From positions 1 through 64,000 of the forward strand of contig JANXAM010000002.1 of assembly GCA_025062155.1 (NCBI GenBank): DNA of 64,000 nucleotides. Reading direction: 5' to 3'. This DNA comes from Gloeomargarita sp. SKYB120. Its GTDB lineage: Bacteria; Cyanobacteriota; Cyanobacteriia; Gloeomargaritales; Gloeomargaritaceae. The number at the start of each line of letters is the position of its first letter. Position 1 is the stretch's first letter. Shown here one piece after another: positions 20,400 through 29,581 of this stretch. The notes under the pieces are model-generated. The model was not told the DNA's origin and did no database searches. It worked only from the letters and a program-made list of their open reading frames with translations. The position numbers and the translations under genes were made by a program.

Positions 20400-20813
20400 A
20401 TGTCAGCCGTACTCAGCCAGTTAGAACCGGCACCCAAGGATCAAATCACGCTGTTTCAACCCTATTTCCCCAGTGGCAACAAACGTGAAATCCTGCCCTT
20501 CGCCCTGAGTCTCTACCGCTTGGGGAACTTGGAGGGCGAACGCTACATTGACGGCGGCGACGGCATTCCCTTTGTGGCCACCTGGAACGTCTCTAGCATG
20601 CCTTTGGATTTGAGCCGTTGCCAGATGCAATTTGAGGGTAACCCCGACCTCACCTACGACATGGTCATTACCAACTACGAATTCGTAGGGTTTTTGGTGG
20701 ATCTGTTAATTCACTACAAACGCACTCAGCGAGTGGATTTTCCCCAGGAGTTCTACCGGCGACTGCTGAATATCGCCACCGAGGAGAAAAAACCGACCGT
20801 TCCGCCCGCCTGA
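20400..20813 (+). CDS. conserved hypothetical protein
   Basis: A 137-residue soluble protein I cannot place in a named family. It has a strongly patterned core (FALSLYRLGNLEGERYIDGG, then FVATWNVSSMPLDLSRCQMQ) and a C-terminal helical part (YEFVGFLVDLLIHYKRTQRV). The composition and absence of low-complexity sequence argue that it is real. It starts 28 bases after prmA on the same strand, so the two are likely co-transcribed, and ends two bases before the convergent pilin-like gene. Confidence 0.65.
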   Translation: MSAVLSQLEPAPKDQITLFQPYFPSGNKREILPFALSLYRLGNLEGERYIDGGDGIPFVATWNVSSMPLDLSRCQMQFEGNPDLTYDMVITNYEFVGFLVDLLIHYKRTQRVDFPQEFYRRLLNIATEEKKPTVPPA

Positions 20814-20815
20814 AA

Positions 20816-21286
20816 TTACAGGTCAAAGGGGCCATCCACAATAACCGTGCCATCACCGCAGGCGATTTCCCCCCGCCGAGCGATGGGGTCAGCCCCAGGG
20901 CGAAAGATGGGGTCGGCAGGGCGAAACCGTCCGGCAGTGAGCGCTTGACAGACCACCATGGTCATCCGGTTGGGGCCGCTTGCGGCTGGGTCTAAAAAGA
21001 TGGCGCTCACCAGGGGCTGCAAACGGCGGTTGAAGGGAATGGCGTACAGATAAGCCCCGCGGCTGGTGGTGCGAATGCCGTAGTCGTAACCACGTGGTAG
21101 ACGGACGCCCGCCAGGCGCTCTAAAGGGGCCAAGGCCGCGGTAAAGCGCCGGTTTTGCCGGTAGTAGATTTGTTGGGCGCGGGTGACACGACTCAAGGCC
21201 TCCCAGACCGGACGTTGGGCGAAGGCAGCACGACCTCCTAAACCCAGGAGCAGGACACCTCCCAGTAGGGCGTATTTCCAGAGCAT
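20816..21286 (-). CDS. type IV pilin-like G/H family protein, secreted
   Basis: A 156-residue protein with an N-terminal signal or pilin-like helix (MLWKYALLGGVLLLGLGG then AAFAQ). The start of the mature part, LSRVTRAQQIYYRQNRRFTA, with a later VVCQALTAGRFRPADP and the ending ACGDGTVIVDG, follows the pattern of cyanobacterial 'pilin GH' proteins, which resemble type IV pilin bodies. The classic prepilin G-F-T-L-E site is not visible, so it may be a secreted relative rather than a pilus subunit. Its start faces the PCD gene 71 bases away. Confidence 0.7.
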   Translation of the reverse strand: MLWKYALLGGVLLLGLGGRAAFAQRPVWEALSRVTRAQQIYYRQNRRFTAALAPLERLAGVRLPRGYDYGIRTTSRGAYLYAIPFNRRLQPLVSAIFLDPAASGPNRMTMVVCQALTAGRFRPADPIFRPGADPIARRGEIACGDGTVIVDGPFDL

Positions 21287-21356
21287 GGGTGGACAAGTAG
21301 CGAAGCGCTTAAGCGCATATTACAACAGAAGTAGAGACGCACTGGAGACAGGTTCT

Positions 21357-21647
21357 ATGGCGCAACTCCTCACCCCTGAAGAGATCAACGCCCAGGCGGC
21401 AACCCTGACCGGTTGGCGGGTGGAGGGCAACACCTTGAAGTGGGAACACCGGTTTGCCGATTTCGTGGCGGCTATGAACTTTGTCAACTCCCTGGTGGAA
21501 CCGGCAGAACAAATGGGCCACCACCCCGATATTTTTATCTCCTACAATCGCGTGGCCATTACCTTGACAACCCACGACGCCGGCGGCCTAACCCAGAAGG
21601 ATTTTGACTTGGCTCGCCAGATCAGCCAGCGCCTGCAAAGCGCATGA
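21357..21647 (+). CDS. 4a-hydroxytetrahydrobiopterin (pterin-4a-carbinolamine) dehydratase
   Basis: A 96-residue enzyme that recycles pterin cofactors by dehydrating 4a-carbinolamine. The family motif with the active-site histidines is AEQMGHHPDIFISYNRVAI, and the C-terminal THDAGGLTQKDFDLA holds the third conserved His. ATG 21357 gives the standard family length; the frame is open from 21183 through the divergent gene but that part is not homologous. It stands alone, 162 bases before the porin. Confidence 0.95.
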   Translation: MAQLLTPEEINAQAATLTGWRVEGNTLKWEHRFADFVAAMNFVNSLVEPAEQMGHHPDIFISYNRVAITLTTHDAGGLTQKDFDLARQISQRLQSA

Positions 21648-21809
21648 CATTTGCGGCTAAATGTATCGTATTTTACCGTGAATTGGCTTTACAGGGAGGA
21701 TAACCTGCCCTTAAACTAAAACATAATGGGGTTCATGAGTTCCTTGGGTTGAAAGGAACGGAATTGACCTATAGTTCAACTGTTGTCTGTATGGGTGTGA
21801 GGTGAAGCC

Positions 21810-23519
21810 ATGTCCAACAAGTGGGCGCTGAACTTACTGGCAGTTGGGTCGCTAGCGACGGGTTTTTCTCTAGTCATGGCTGGGGAAGCCCAGGCTCAGG
21901 TCACGACCCAGAATGCGCGGGATGCCATCCGCCAGGTGCGGCAGTATGTGCGGGATTTGCAGGAGGACAACGAGCTGGGGCAGGTGACGTCGGTTTCGGA
22001 GTTTGTAGATGTGAAGCCGACGGACTGGGCTTTCCAGGCGTTGCAATCACTGGTGGAACGGTACGGGTGTATCGTGGGGTTGCCGACCAAACCCCCGACC
22101 TATCAGGGCCGCCGCGCGACCACACGCTATGAGTTCGCAGCCGGGTTGAATGCCTGCTTGGACCGGATTAATGAATTGATTGCTTCGGCTACCGAGAATC
22201 TGGTTACCAAGGAAGACATGAAGTTGATCCAGCGCCTGCAGGAGGAATTTGCGGCGGAATTGGCGCTGCTGCGGGGCCGGGTGGATACGTTGGAGTCGCG
22301 GACGGCGACGTTGGAAGCCCAACAGTTTTCGACCACCACCAAGCTGACAGGGCAGGCGATTTTCAGCGTACAGGGGGCGTTTGGCACTCGAGACAGAGCT
22401 GTTCCTCGAGGAGTCCCACAGGGTAGCTTGAACAGTGTACAGGATGCTGTTACCTTTGGCTATCGGGTGAACTTGACGTTCAATACCAGTTTTACAGGGA
22501 AGGATTTGCTCGTCACCAACCTGCAGGTGAACGACGTACCGTTTGGAGTGGCACCAACTACTAATGCTTTCGTTGCAACCGGAACGAACAGCGCCAGTTT
22601 GAGTTATGGGTTTCTCAACGGGCCAGCGGGCGGCGGTGTTAACCTAACCTTTTTGAGCTATACCTTCCCGGTACTAGCGGACAAGGGCAAGATTGCTATC
22701 ACAGCGACCGGCGGCGGGGTGAATGATATTGTGGACACGCTAGGGCCACTCAACGATGATGGTCAAGGGGCGTTGTCTGGGTTTGGCCTGCGAAACCCTA
22801 TCTACAACCAAAACGGGGCGTTAGGGGTTGGAGCTGCCTTCGCTGTAAACTTCCTGGATGACAAATTGAATTTCAGCCTGGGTTATCTGGCGAACGGGGC
22901 AGGGAGTTTAGGAGCTTACTCTCCCGACAGCGGTTTATTTGGTTCGTCCTATGTAGCCTATGCCCAGCTCACGGGCTATCCCCTGGATAACCTGGGATTG
23001 GGATTACTCTACGTGCGGGGCTATAGTGACCCGGCCTTTCCGCTGAATTTGGGCGGGTTTGTGGGAACTCAATCGGTAGATGCGCTGACGGCAGCGGCCC
23101 GAGTATCGGCGGATAATTTGGGCTTCCAGTTCAAGTGGCAACCGCTCAAGAACTTCATCTTAGGCGGCTGGTTCGGTGCAACATGGTTCCGGGATGAGGA
23201 ACGGGGCTTCGATGCGAATGGCACGGCGCTGAACTACGCGCTCGCGTTTGCTTTCCCCGATGTGGGAACGCGGGGGAGTCAAGCCCAGATTGTGGTAGGG
23301 GCACCACCCTACCTCAGCGGGAGTAGCGGTTTGGTTGCCAACGGCTTTGTCAACCGCCGCAGTGACGATGTACCCATCCTGCTAGAGGCTTCCTATCGGT
23401 TTAAGTTCTCCGAGTATCTCTCCATCACACCCGGTATCATCGCTATCTTCAACCCGGAGGGCAATCGGGAAAACGAAACGGTGCTGGTGGGGGCGATTCG
23501 GACGACCTTCAGCTTCTAA
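21810..23519 (+). CDS. SLH-domain outer-membrane porin (iron-uptake porin type)
   Basis: A 569-residue outer-membrane protein. A signal peptide ends at GEAQAQ (about residue 29). An SLH domain (FVDVKPTDWAFQALQSLVERYGCI to TTRYEFAAGLNACLDRI) binds peptidoglycan-linked polymer. A short coiled coil (LIQRLQEEFAAELALLRGRV and DTLESRTATLEAQQF) follows, and then an OprB-like beta-barrel ending in RTTFSF with the terminal Phe of barrel proteins. Cyanobacterial members pass inorganic ions, including iron. The long leader (21648-21809) contains a 7-bp hairpin at 21739-21759. An intrinsic terminator follows at once, so this is a single-gene, probably highly expressed unit. Confidence 0.92.
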   Translation: MSNKWALNLLAVGSLATGFSLVMAGEAQAQVTTQNARDAIRQVRQYVRDLQEDNELGQVTSVSEFVDVKPTDWAFQALQSLVERYGCIVGLPTKPPTYQGRRATTRYEFAAGLNACLDRINELIASATENLVTKEDMKLIQRLQEEFAAELALLRGRVDTLESRTATLEAQQFSTTTKLTGQAIFSVQGAFGTRDRAVPRGVPQGSLNSVQDAVTFGYRVNLTFNTSFTGKDLLVTNLQVNDVPFGVAPTTNAFVATGTNSASLSYGFLNGPAGGGVNLTFLSYTFPVLADKGKIAITATGGGVNDIVDTLGPLNDDGQGALSGFGLRNPIYNQNGALGVGAAFAVNFLDDKLNFSLGYLANGAGSLGAYSPDSGLFGSSYVAYAQLTGYPLDNLGLGLLYVRGYSDPAFPLNLGGFVGTQSVDALTAAARVSADNLGFQFKWQPLKNFILGGWFGATWFRDEERGFDANGTALNYALAFAFPDVGTRGSQAQIVVGAPPYLSGSSGLVANGFVNRRSDDVPILLEASYRFKFSEYLSITPGIIAIFNPEGNRENETVLVGAIRTTFSF

Positions 23520-23547
23520 CACCTCTACTTGAACTCAACGTAGGTTA

Positions 23548-23575
23548 CCCCTCGGCTGTAGAGGGGGTTTTTTTT
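23548..23575 (+). terminator. intrinsic terminator of the porin gene
   Basis: A CCCCTC stem (23548-23553), a seven-base loop and a GAGGGG stem (23561-23566) are followed by G and a run of eight T. It begins 29 bases after the porin stop codon. It is the clearest intrinsic terminator in the window. Confidence 0.9.
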
Positions 23576-23661
23576 CTGGATCGCATGGCGGGGCCCCGAC
23601 CTTAGTTTTGCTCTAAGCTGCTTAGCTACAAAGTGGTCAGGAGCGTTAAGCGGACCGAGCA

Positions 23662-24438
23662 ATGCAACCGTTGCCCGATTACCCATCGCAATGGCAGTGT
23701 CTCCTGCAGAACCTAGGGGAATGGCGGGGAACATTTTGCGATGTTTCGCCAACAGGGGAGTGCTTGTCCGAACGCCCGAGCCTGGTGACGTTGGAAGCCT
23801 TGGACCAGGGTGCCACCATCCGCCAGAGCATTTGCGTGGATGGTCATGAACGGGTGCTGGTCTATCGCACGCTGGGGCGGGGCATTTTACTGTTTGCTGA
23901 TGGCGCTTTTTCTAATGGGTCGCTGCAGTGGGGACCGTTTGGGGAATTCGGCGCGGAATTGGGCCTGATCTGGGGAGACCGGCGGGTGCGTTGCGCCATC
24001 GTTTACCACAACAGCGTTTTAGACCGGTTAACCCTGATCCAAGAGCAACGGGCCAGCACGGAACCTGTCCCAGGTGGGTATCCACCGGTAACCCAGCTCT
24101 ACCCGGATTGGCGGACGCCCACGGCGCTCGCGGGTCAACTCACGCTGACCTGGGATGGGAAAACGGCCAACCTGCAGGCGGACATGGAGACCGAGAGGTG
24201 GACCTGGACCGGCCAACGCCAAGGAGCAAATTGTTACGAAGGACAAGACCATCGCTTGCTCCAACTGCAACCGGACTTGCAGGTATTTGCGCCGCTGGTT
24301 ATCGCGCGGGGTCGTGCCTTTGGCCTGGGATTGATATGGCAAGGGCAAGCCCTGTGGCGGCGTTATGATGAGCGGGGTGCCTGGACCGATCTGACCCAAA
24401 TCCGGCGGGTGCAGTTGGTTGCTACCCCAGGGGAATAG
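23662..24438 (+). CDS. DUF3598 family protein (lipocalin-like fold)
   Basis: A 258-residue soluble protein with two similar halves, each starting with an N-terminal 'W..L..NLGEWRGTF' type motif and long beta-rich stretches (IRQSICVDGHERVLVYRTLG, FADGAFSNGSLQWGPFGEFG). This matches the cyanobacterial DUF3598 family, whose fold is related to calycins such as the CpcS/CpcT bilin lyases. Ligand and role are unknown. The gene begins 86 bases after the porin terminator; the YaaW gene follows after 41 bases. Confidence 0.75.
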   Translation: MQPLPDYPSQWQCLLQNLGEWRGTFCDVSPTGECLSERPSLVTLEALDQGATIRQSICVDGHERVLVYRTLGRGILLFADGAFSNGSLQWGPFGEFGAELGLIWGDRRVRCAIVYHNSVLDRLTLIQEQRASTEPVPGGYPPVTQLYPDWRTPTALAGQLTLTWDGKTANLQADMETERWTWTGQRQGANCYEGQDHRLLQLQPDLQVFAPLVIARGRAFGLGLIWQGQALWRRYDERGAWTDLTQIRRVQLVATPGE

Positions 24439-24479
24439 TATGATGGTTTGTAAACGTTTGTTCAACGCTGGGCACTCCC

Positions 24480-25181
24480 ATGACGGACGATCTCCGGGCA
24501 GTTCTGGAACTGGCAACGGTGGAGGAGTTACAAGACTTGACGCAAATTTTGTTCAGTCGTCGCTTTAACCCGCTGGACTACCTGTGGACGCCGACGCCGG
24601 AGATGGTGCAGTCCCAAGACCGGGAGGCCTGGCTAGATATGCTGGCGGCGCGGTTGCGGTTTCTGGCGGCAGACGGGCTGACGGTGCTGCGGGGTCGGAC
24701 CGATGAACTGAGCTACCGCGACATCCTGCTGCGGGTGGGTCAATACCTAAAATTGCCCTGTACAGCGGAAATGAGCGTGCAGGATTTGGAGTCGGAGATT
24801 TTCCTGCATGTGCTGCAACGGTCGTGGCATCGCCTACCAGCGGAATTGCAGACGGAGTTGGGGCACGAATTGACCGGACCCTGGCAACGGGAAATGGTGC
24901 AGGCATTTTTGCAAAAAGGGAGTGTGGTGGCGCTGGGGTCGGTATTGCGGGCGCTCCTGCTGAAAAAACTGGTGCGTTACACAGCCCTTGTCCAGGGGGC
25001 GCGGCTGGTCATGGTGCGGGGGATCACGGCGCTGCTCGGACCTGTCCTTTGGGGCTGGTTTTTAGCGGAGTTGGGCTGGAGCGCCATTGCCACAAACTAT
25101 GGGCGGGTGATTCCGGCGGTATTGACCCTGGCCCAGATCCGGCTATTGCGGGATGAATCGTTAACTTGGGCACCCGCGTAG
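24480..25181 (+). CDS. YaaW (UPF0174) family protein
   Basis: A 233-residue protein. The N-terminal part starts DDLRAVLELATVEELQDLTQ, which is typical of YaaW-family proteins, and contains FNPLDYLWTP. The C-terminal part has hydrophobic helices (GITALLGPVLWGWFLAELGW and YGRVIPAVLTLAQIRLL). E. coli YaaW and its homologues have no firm function. The stop overlaps the proposed TTG start of the next gene by 16 bases, so the pair is probably translated from one transcript. Confidence 0.72.
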   Translation: MTDDLRAVLELATVEELQDLTQILFSRRFNPLDYLWTPTPEMVQSQDREAWLDMLAARLRFLAADGLTVLRGRTDELSYRDILLRVGQYLKLPCTAEMSVQDLESEIFLHVLQRSWHRLPAELQTELGHELTGPWQREMVQAFLQKGSVVALGSVLRALLLKKLVRYTALVQGARLVMVRGITALLGPVLWGWFLAELGWSAIATNYGRVIPAVLTLAQIRLLRDESLTWAPA

Positions 25182-26383
25182 ATTGGTTGGCCATTGGCCT
25201 GGGGCTACTGCCGTTTTGGTCGGTGCCAGCCTTGGCCCTGTGGGCTGGTGAGATGGTGACTATTTGGGGACGTCAGGGCTGCGTTTTACTCCGCAACCGG
25301 GACACCTGGCAATGGTTGCTTTTGACCGCTGGATTCCTGTGGAGTACGTGGCAATCGCCAGCGCCTAGGGAGGCGTTGCTGGGTCTTGGCAATTTCGTGC
25401 CGTTTTTTGCCTTTTTCCTGGCGTTGCGCCCCTATTTGACCCCAACCCGGCTGCAGGTGCTCCTGACCGTCATGGCCAGCACCGGGGTGGCGGTGACAGC
25501 GATTGGTCTGCTGCAGGCGACGTTTCCCTATCCCTGGACCCTGACGCTCCTGGGGGTGGAAATGAACTGGCATCCCCGCATTCCCGGACGGGTTGATTCG
25601 GTCTTCAGCGACGCCAATGTCATGGCGTCCTACTGCGTGATGGTGTTGTTTGTGCAACTGGGGCTGGCGGTTCAAGCGCCGGCAAAGTCCTGGACGCGCT
25701 GGGGCTGGGGGATGGCTGCAGGTTTGACGGGGCTGGCGCTGGTGGGAACCCGCTCCCTCAACGGCCTGCTGGTGGTGTGGCTCCTGGGGCTGGGACTCAG
25801 TTTGGCCTATCGGCGCTATGGGTTCAGTGCCTTGCTGCTGCTGCTGGGATTGGCGGTGGTGGGGGCGGGTTGGGATTGGCCAGGCTGGCGAGCGGTCGTC
25901 CCGGAGGTGCTATGGGGGCGCATCCCGAAATACCTCAGCGGCCAGGCGGAAGACCCGCGCACCACCCAGTGGCAGATTGCCTGGCAGGCCTTTTGGCAAC
26001 GCCCCTGGTGGGGCTGGGGATTGCGTGCGTTTCCCACCCTGTATCACCAGGCGACGGGCCGTTGGGTCGGCCATCCCCATAACCTGTGGGTGATGCTGCT
26101 GGTGGAAACCGGGGTTTGGACCACGCTGGGGTTCACCTATCTGGTGGGACGGGTAGTGGTCCAGGCGTGGCGCCACTGGCGACAGGACCCCCAGCCCTGG
26201 TACGGAGCGATGGGATTGGCCTTTATCGGCGTGACGTTATTCCATATGCTGGATGTAACGTTGTTCGATGGGCGGGTCAACGGTTTGGCGTGGCTGCTTT
26301 TGACAGGCTTGGCCGGCGCGCGAGGCCACAAAAGTCCGCCGGATGGCGGCGCAGGTTGCTCATCGCCGTCCTCTTGGGAATAA
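25166..26383 (+). CDS. O-antigen ligase (WaaL)-family membrane protein
   Basis: A polytopic membrane protein of up to 405 residues with about ten helices, starting near IGLGLLPFWSVPALALWAGE. The large loop before the last helices contains RTTQWQIAWQAFWQRPWWGW and WVGHPHNLWVMLLVETG; the conserved histidine in this loop is a hallmark of O-antigen ligase and polymerase proteins (Wzy_C). In cyanobacteria the family includes LPS ligases and the protein once called IctB; the exact acceptor cannot be read here. TTG 25166 is the first in-frame start and is weak, so the N terminus may be off by some residues. Confidence 0.78.
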   Translation: MGTRVDWLAIGLGLLPFWSVPALALWAGEMVTIWGRQGCVLLRNRDTWQWLLLTAGFLWSTWQSPAPREALLGLGNFVPFFAFFLALRPYLTPTRLQVLLTVMASTGVAVTAIGLLQATFPYPWTLTLLGVEMNWHPRIPGRVDSVFSDANVMASYCVMVLFVQLGLAVQAPAKSWTRWGWGMAAGLTGLALVGTRSLNGLLVVWLLGLGLSLAYRRYGFSALLLLLGLAVVGAGWDWPGWRAVVPEVLWGRIPKYLSGQAEDPRTTQWQIAWQAFWQRPWWGWGLRAFPTLYHQATGRWVGHPHNLWVMLLVETGVWTTLGFTYLVGRVVVQAWRHWRQDPQPWYGAMGLAFIGVTLFHMLDVTLFDGRVNGLAWLLLTGLAGARGHKSPPDGGAGCSSPSSWE

Positions 26384-27855
26384 CTATTGGACTGCTCGGG
26401 CCAGGTACGCACTGGCTCATTCCTCGGATTCAGCAGTGGGAGTCCCTGGCGGGGTTTGTGGGCACGCTGGCGGAAGTGTTGGCCGGGGTGCTGGGGTTTA
26501 CGATTTCCGCGGTGGCGATTGTGGTGCAGTTAAGCGCCGAGCGCTTCAGCCCCAAGGTCACTGAGCTGTTTTTGCGCGAGCGCGTCAATTGGCTGACTAT
26601 CCTGTTTCTCATCCTGGCCAATCTCATCAGCGTTTGGAGCACGCTGGCCTTTGCCTTTGACCCCATGCCCTTTGGGTTGGTGGCCCTGAATTTGCTGTTG
26701 GGGAGTTTGTCGTTTATTGTTTTGATCCCTTACTTCATCTTTGTGCTGGACTTTTTGCAACCGGCCTCCATCATCCAAAATTTGGAGCGGCAAGTCCGCC
26801 GGGGGATCATGCAAAAACTGAGCAAACTCACGTTCCCCGAGGTGATTCACCGCAACCACCACCACTGTCTTTCGGCCCTAGGGGAATTTCGCTCGATTGC
26901 CATTAGCGCCATCCACCAGCGAGACCAGGCCATTGTTTTGGGGTGTTTGGAGAGCCTGCGGGATTTGGCTCTTTTTTACGGGGAGCACAAGCTCCAGTTG
27001 CCGGAGGCCTGGTTTCGCCTCACGCCCGCCGTCTATAAAGACCCCGATTTTATCTCCGTTGACGCCACAAAACTGCGGGAAATCGAGAAACAACGCCTGT
27101 GGCTGGAGGTCAAAATCCTGCGGCAGTACCAGGGCATTTTGACCAACTCCCTCCTGGTCTCGGCGGAAACCTGCACCTTGGTGGGCATTTGCACGCGGGA
27201 AATTGGCGAGCAGGCGCTGGATATGGGCCGTACGGAGGTGGTGCATTTGACGGTGAAATTCTTTAACACCTACCTGCGGGCGGTGCTTAACCAGCGGGAT
27301 ATTCGCGCTGGGTACAACCTGATCAAGCAATACCGGCTGTTGGCGGAACAAGCGCTGCTTCAGGGGTTTGATGCGATTGCCATCGAAATGGCCCAGCACT
27401 TCCGCTACTACAGTCTGATTGCCCACAAAACCGGCCTGTATTTCCTGTGCGAAGTGTTTGCCTACGACTTGGGCCAGCTGGTGCGCACCTGTGCGGAATT
27501 GAACGCCCACACCCACCAGCAATTGCTGGAGATTTTCCTCAAAGTGGACCAGGACCCCGAAAGCGAGCAGCAGGAGCAGTCGTCGCGGGGGGTGCGCAAA
27601 TCCCAGGTGAAATTGGCCGCCTACTACCTCAGCCGCGGCCAGCGGGAATGGGCCGAACTCATTTTCCAAGACATGCAGCACGAACCCTACAGCCGCGTGC
27701 AAATCATCTATGAAGAGCTGCTGACCACTAGCGAAGACTTCTGGGAGTTTACCGACCGGGGCGAGAGTTTTTACTACCTCGAGCCGGAACTCCACCCCTA
27801 CCTGCGGGAATTCTTCAGTTGGTTCGCCCCGCCAGCAACTCTGCTTCCGGGATGA
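26356..27855 (+). CDS. DUF2254 family membrane protein
   Basis: About 499 residues. Four hydrophobic helices fill the first 160 residues: LLIAVLLGITIGLLGP, VGTLAEVLAGVLGFTISAVA, WLTILFLILANLISVWSTLA and LVALNLLLGSLSFIVLIPYF. A long soluble helical part follows (from QPASIIQNLERQVRRGIM). The helix order and the motif VQLSAERFSPKVTELFLRER match DUF2254 proteins, whose role is unknown. The start is uncertain: TTG 26356 or a GTG upstream near 26288; both lie inside the 3' end of the O-antigen ligase gene. The 3' end overlaps gpmI by 41 bases on the other strand. Confidence 0.78.
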   Translation: MLIAVLLGITIGLLGPGTHWLIPRIQQWESLAGFVGTLAEVLAGVLGFTISAVAIVVQLSAERFSPKVTELFLRERVNWLTILFLILANLISVWSTLAFAFDPMPFGLVALNLLLGSLSFIVLIPYFIFVLDFLQPASIIQNLERQVRRGIMQKLSKLTFPEVIHRNHHHCLSALGEFRSIAISAIHQRDQAIVLGCLESLRDLALFYGEHKLQLPEAWFRLTPAVYKDPDFISVDATKLREIEKQRLWLEVKILRQYQGILTNSLLVSAETCTLVGICTREIGEQALDMGRTEVVHLTVKFFNTYLRAVLNQRDIRAGYNLIKQYRLLAEQALLQGFDAIAIEMAQHFRYYSLIAHKTGLYFLCEVFAYDLGQLVRTCAELNAHTHQQLLEIFLKVDQDPESEQQEQSSRGVRKSQVKLAAYYLSRGQREWAELIFQDMQHEPYSRVQIIYEELLTTSEDFWEFTDRGESFYYLEPELHPYLREFFSWFAPPATLLPG

Positions 27856-29413
27856 TTTCGTAATCTGCCGGCTCAATCAGGGATTGACCGGTCATCTCCG
27901 GCGGCTGGGGCAGCCCCAGGATCTGCAACACTGTCGGTGCCACATCGGCCAGACGTCCTTCCTGGCGGAGTCTCACATGGCCCCCGTGCCCGGGAATTTT
28001 CGCGCCTTCCCCTTCCACCACAATGAAAGGCACCGGATTGGTGGTGTGAGCGGTCCAGGGATGGCCCTGTTCGTCCGCCATCACCTCAGCGTTGCCGTGG
28101 TCTGCCGTGATGAGCACCGTTGCCCCCACGCGACTAGCCGCCTCCAGGACGCGCCCCACGCAGTGGTCTACCGTTTCAATCGCCGTCACCGCCGCCGCCA
28201 TGTGCCCCGTGTGCCCCACCATATCGGGATTGGCGTAATTCACCACGATGAAGTGATAGGCTCGTGAGGCTAGGGCCTCCACCACCCTGTCTGTAACCGC
28301 TTCCGCCGCCATGGCCGGGGCTAAGTCGTAGGTCGCCACCTGCGGGCTGGGGACCATCACCCGGTCTTCCCCCTCAAACGGCTGTTCGCGCCCGCCGTTG
28401 AAGAAATAGGTGACGTGGGCGTACTTTTCCGTCTCGGCGGTGCGAAATTGCTTCAGGCCGTGCCGGGCAATCACTTCCCCCAACAGGTTGTTGAGATTTT
28501 GCGGCGGAAACACCACCGGCAGCCCCAAGCTGGGGTCGTATTCCGTCAGGGTCACCACGTCCAAAGGTTCGATCCGCTGGCGAGGAAACCCTTGAAACGC
28601 TGGGTCGACAAACGCCCGCACCAGTTGCCGCATCCGGTCGGGGCGAAAGTTGAAAAACACCACCCCATCTCCGGCCTGAATCGCGCCAGGAGCCAACCGC
28701 ACCGGCGGGATAAACTCGTCCGTCACCCCATCCTGGTAACTCTGGCGGAGCAGTTCCATGGCGGAGATCCCCTTGCCCGGCCCGTCGGTGGTCATGACCT
28801 GGTAGGCCGCTTGCGTCCGTTCCCAGCGCTTGTCCCGGTCCATCGCGTAATACCGCCCGCTTACTGTGGCAATGGCACCGCTCCCCAAGTGGTCCAGATA
28901 CGCCTGCACTCGCCCCAGGTATTCCTGCCCCGCCGTTGTCAGGGTGTCTCGCCCGTCCGTGATCGCGTGGACGCGCACCCGGTCAAACCCTTGGGCCTGG
29001 GCAAAGTCCAGTAACGCCAGCAGGTGGTCCAGGTGGGAATGCACCCCACCGGTGGAACACAATCCGACCAGATGCAAGTTGCCGCCCCGTTGGTGCAGCC
29101 GCTGCGCTAAACCCAGTAGCACGGGATGGCGCAGAAGCTCGCCAGCGGCCACCGCATCGGAAATGCGCACAAATTCCTGGGGAACGACTCGGCCTGCACC
29201 TAGGTTCAAATGCCCCACCTCCGAGTTACCCATCTGTCCCGCCGGCAATCCCACATCCCGGCCCGAAGCCTGCAAGAGCGTGTGGGGGTAGAGGTGCCAC
29301 AGGCTGTCCATAACCGGTGTCGCCGCCTGGGCAATGGCATTGGCCGTCGGGTCTTCTCGGTACCCCCAACCGTCCAGGATCACCAACACAACTGGGGCCG
29401 TGGGATGGGACAT
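27815..29413 (-). CDS. gpmI: cofactor-independent phosphoglycerate mutase
   Basis: A 532-residue enzyme that interconverts 3- and 2-phosphoglycerate in glycolysis. It has the alkaline-phosphatase-type core, with VILDGWGYREDP at the start, the catalytic serine in GQMGNSEVGHLNLGAG, and metal-binding stretches VNYANPDMVGHTG and TADHGNAEVM. The substrate domain includes TDGRDT and NFRPDRMRQL. ATG 29413 begins just before the first strand. Its 3' end overlaps the DUF2254 gene tail to tail. tRNA-Cys lies 50 bases before the start on the same strand. Confidence 0.97.
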   Translation of the reverse strand: MSHPTAPVVLVILDGWGYREDPTANAIAQAATPVMDSLWHLYPHTLLQASGRDVGLPAGQMGNSEVGHLNLGAGRVVPQEFVRISDAVAAGELLRHPVLLGLAQRLHQRGGNLHLVGLCSTGGVHSHLDHLLALLDFAQAQGFDRVRVHAITDGRDTLTTAGQEYLGRVQAYLDHLGSGAIATVSGRYYAMDRDKRWERTQAAYQVMTTDGPGKGISAMELLRQSYQDGVTDEFIPPVRLAPGAIQAGDGVVFFNFRPDRMRQLVRAFVDPAFQGFPRQRIEPLDVVTLTEYDPSLGLPVVFPPQNLNNLLGEVIARHGLKQFRTAETEKYAHVTYFFNGGREQPFEGEDRVMVPSPQVATYDLAPAMAAEAVTDRVVEALASRAYHFIVVNYANPDMVGHTGHMAAAVTAIETVDHCVGRVLEAASRVGATVLITADHGNAEVMADEQGHPWTAHTTNPVPFIVVEGEGAKIPGHGGHVRLRQEGRLADVAPTVLQILGLPQPPEMTGQSLIEPADYEIIPEAELLAGRTN

Positions 29414-29462
29414 AGGCAGCTCTCGTGCGCGATGGATGCTGCTCTCCATAATACTACTCCCA

Positions 29463-29534
<72 letters not shown>

Positions 29535-29581
29535 AGCTATTTGGCTATGGTAGCATGGGGGCTTGGCTGCTAGGGGACATC

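Noticed and set aside
26878-27876. A 332-codon frame opposite the DUF2254 gene
   Set aside because: It is antisense to a gene with clear membrane helices and family motifs; the product has no recognisable domain.
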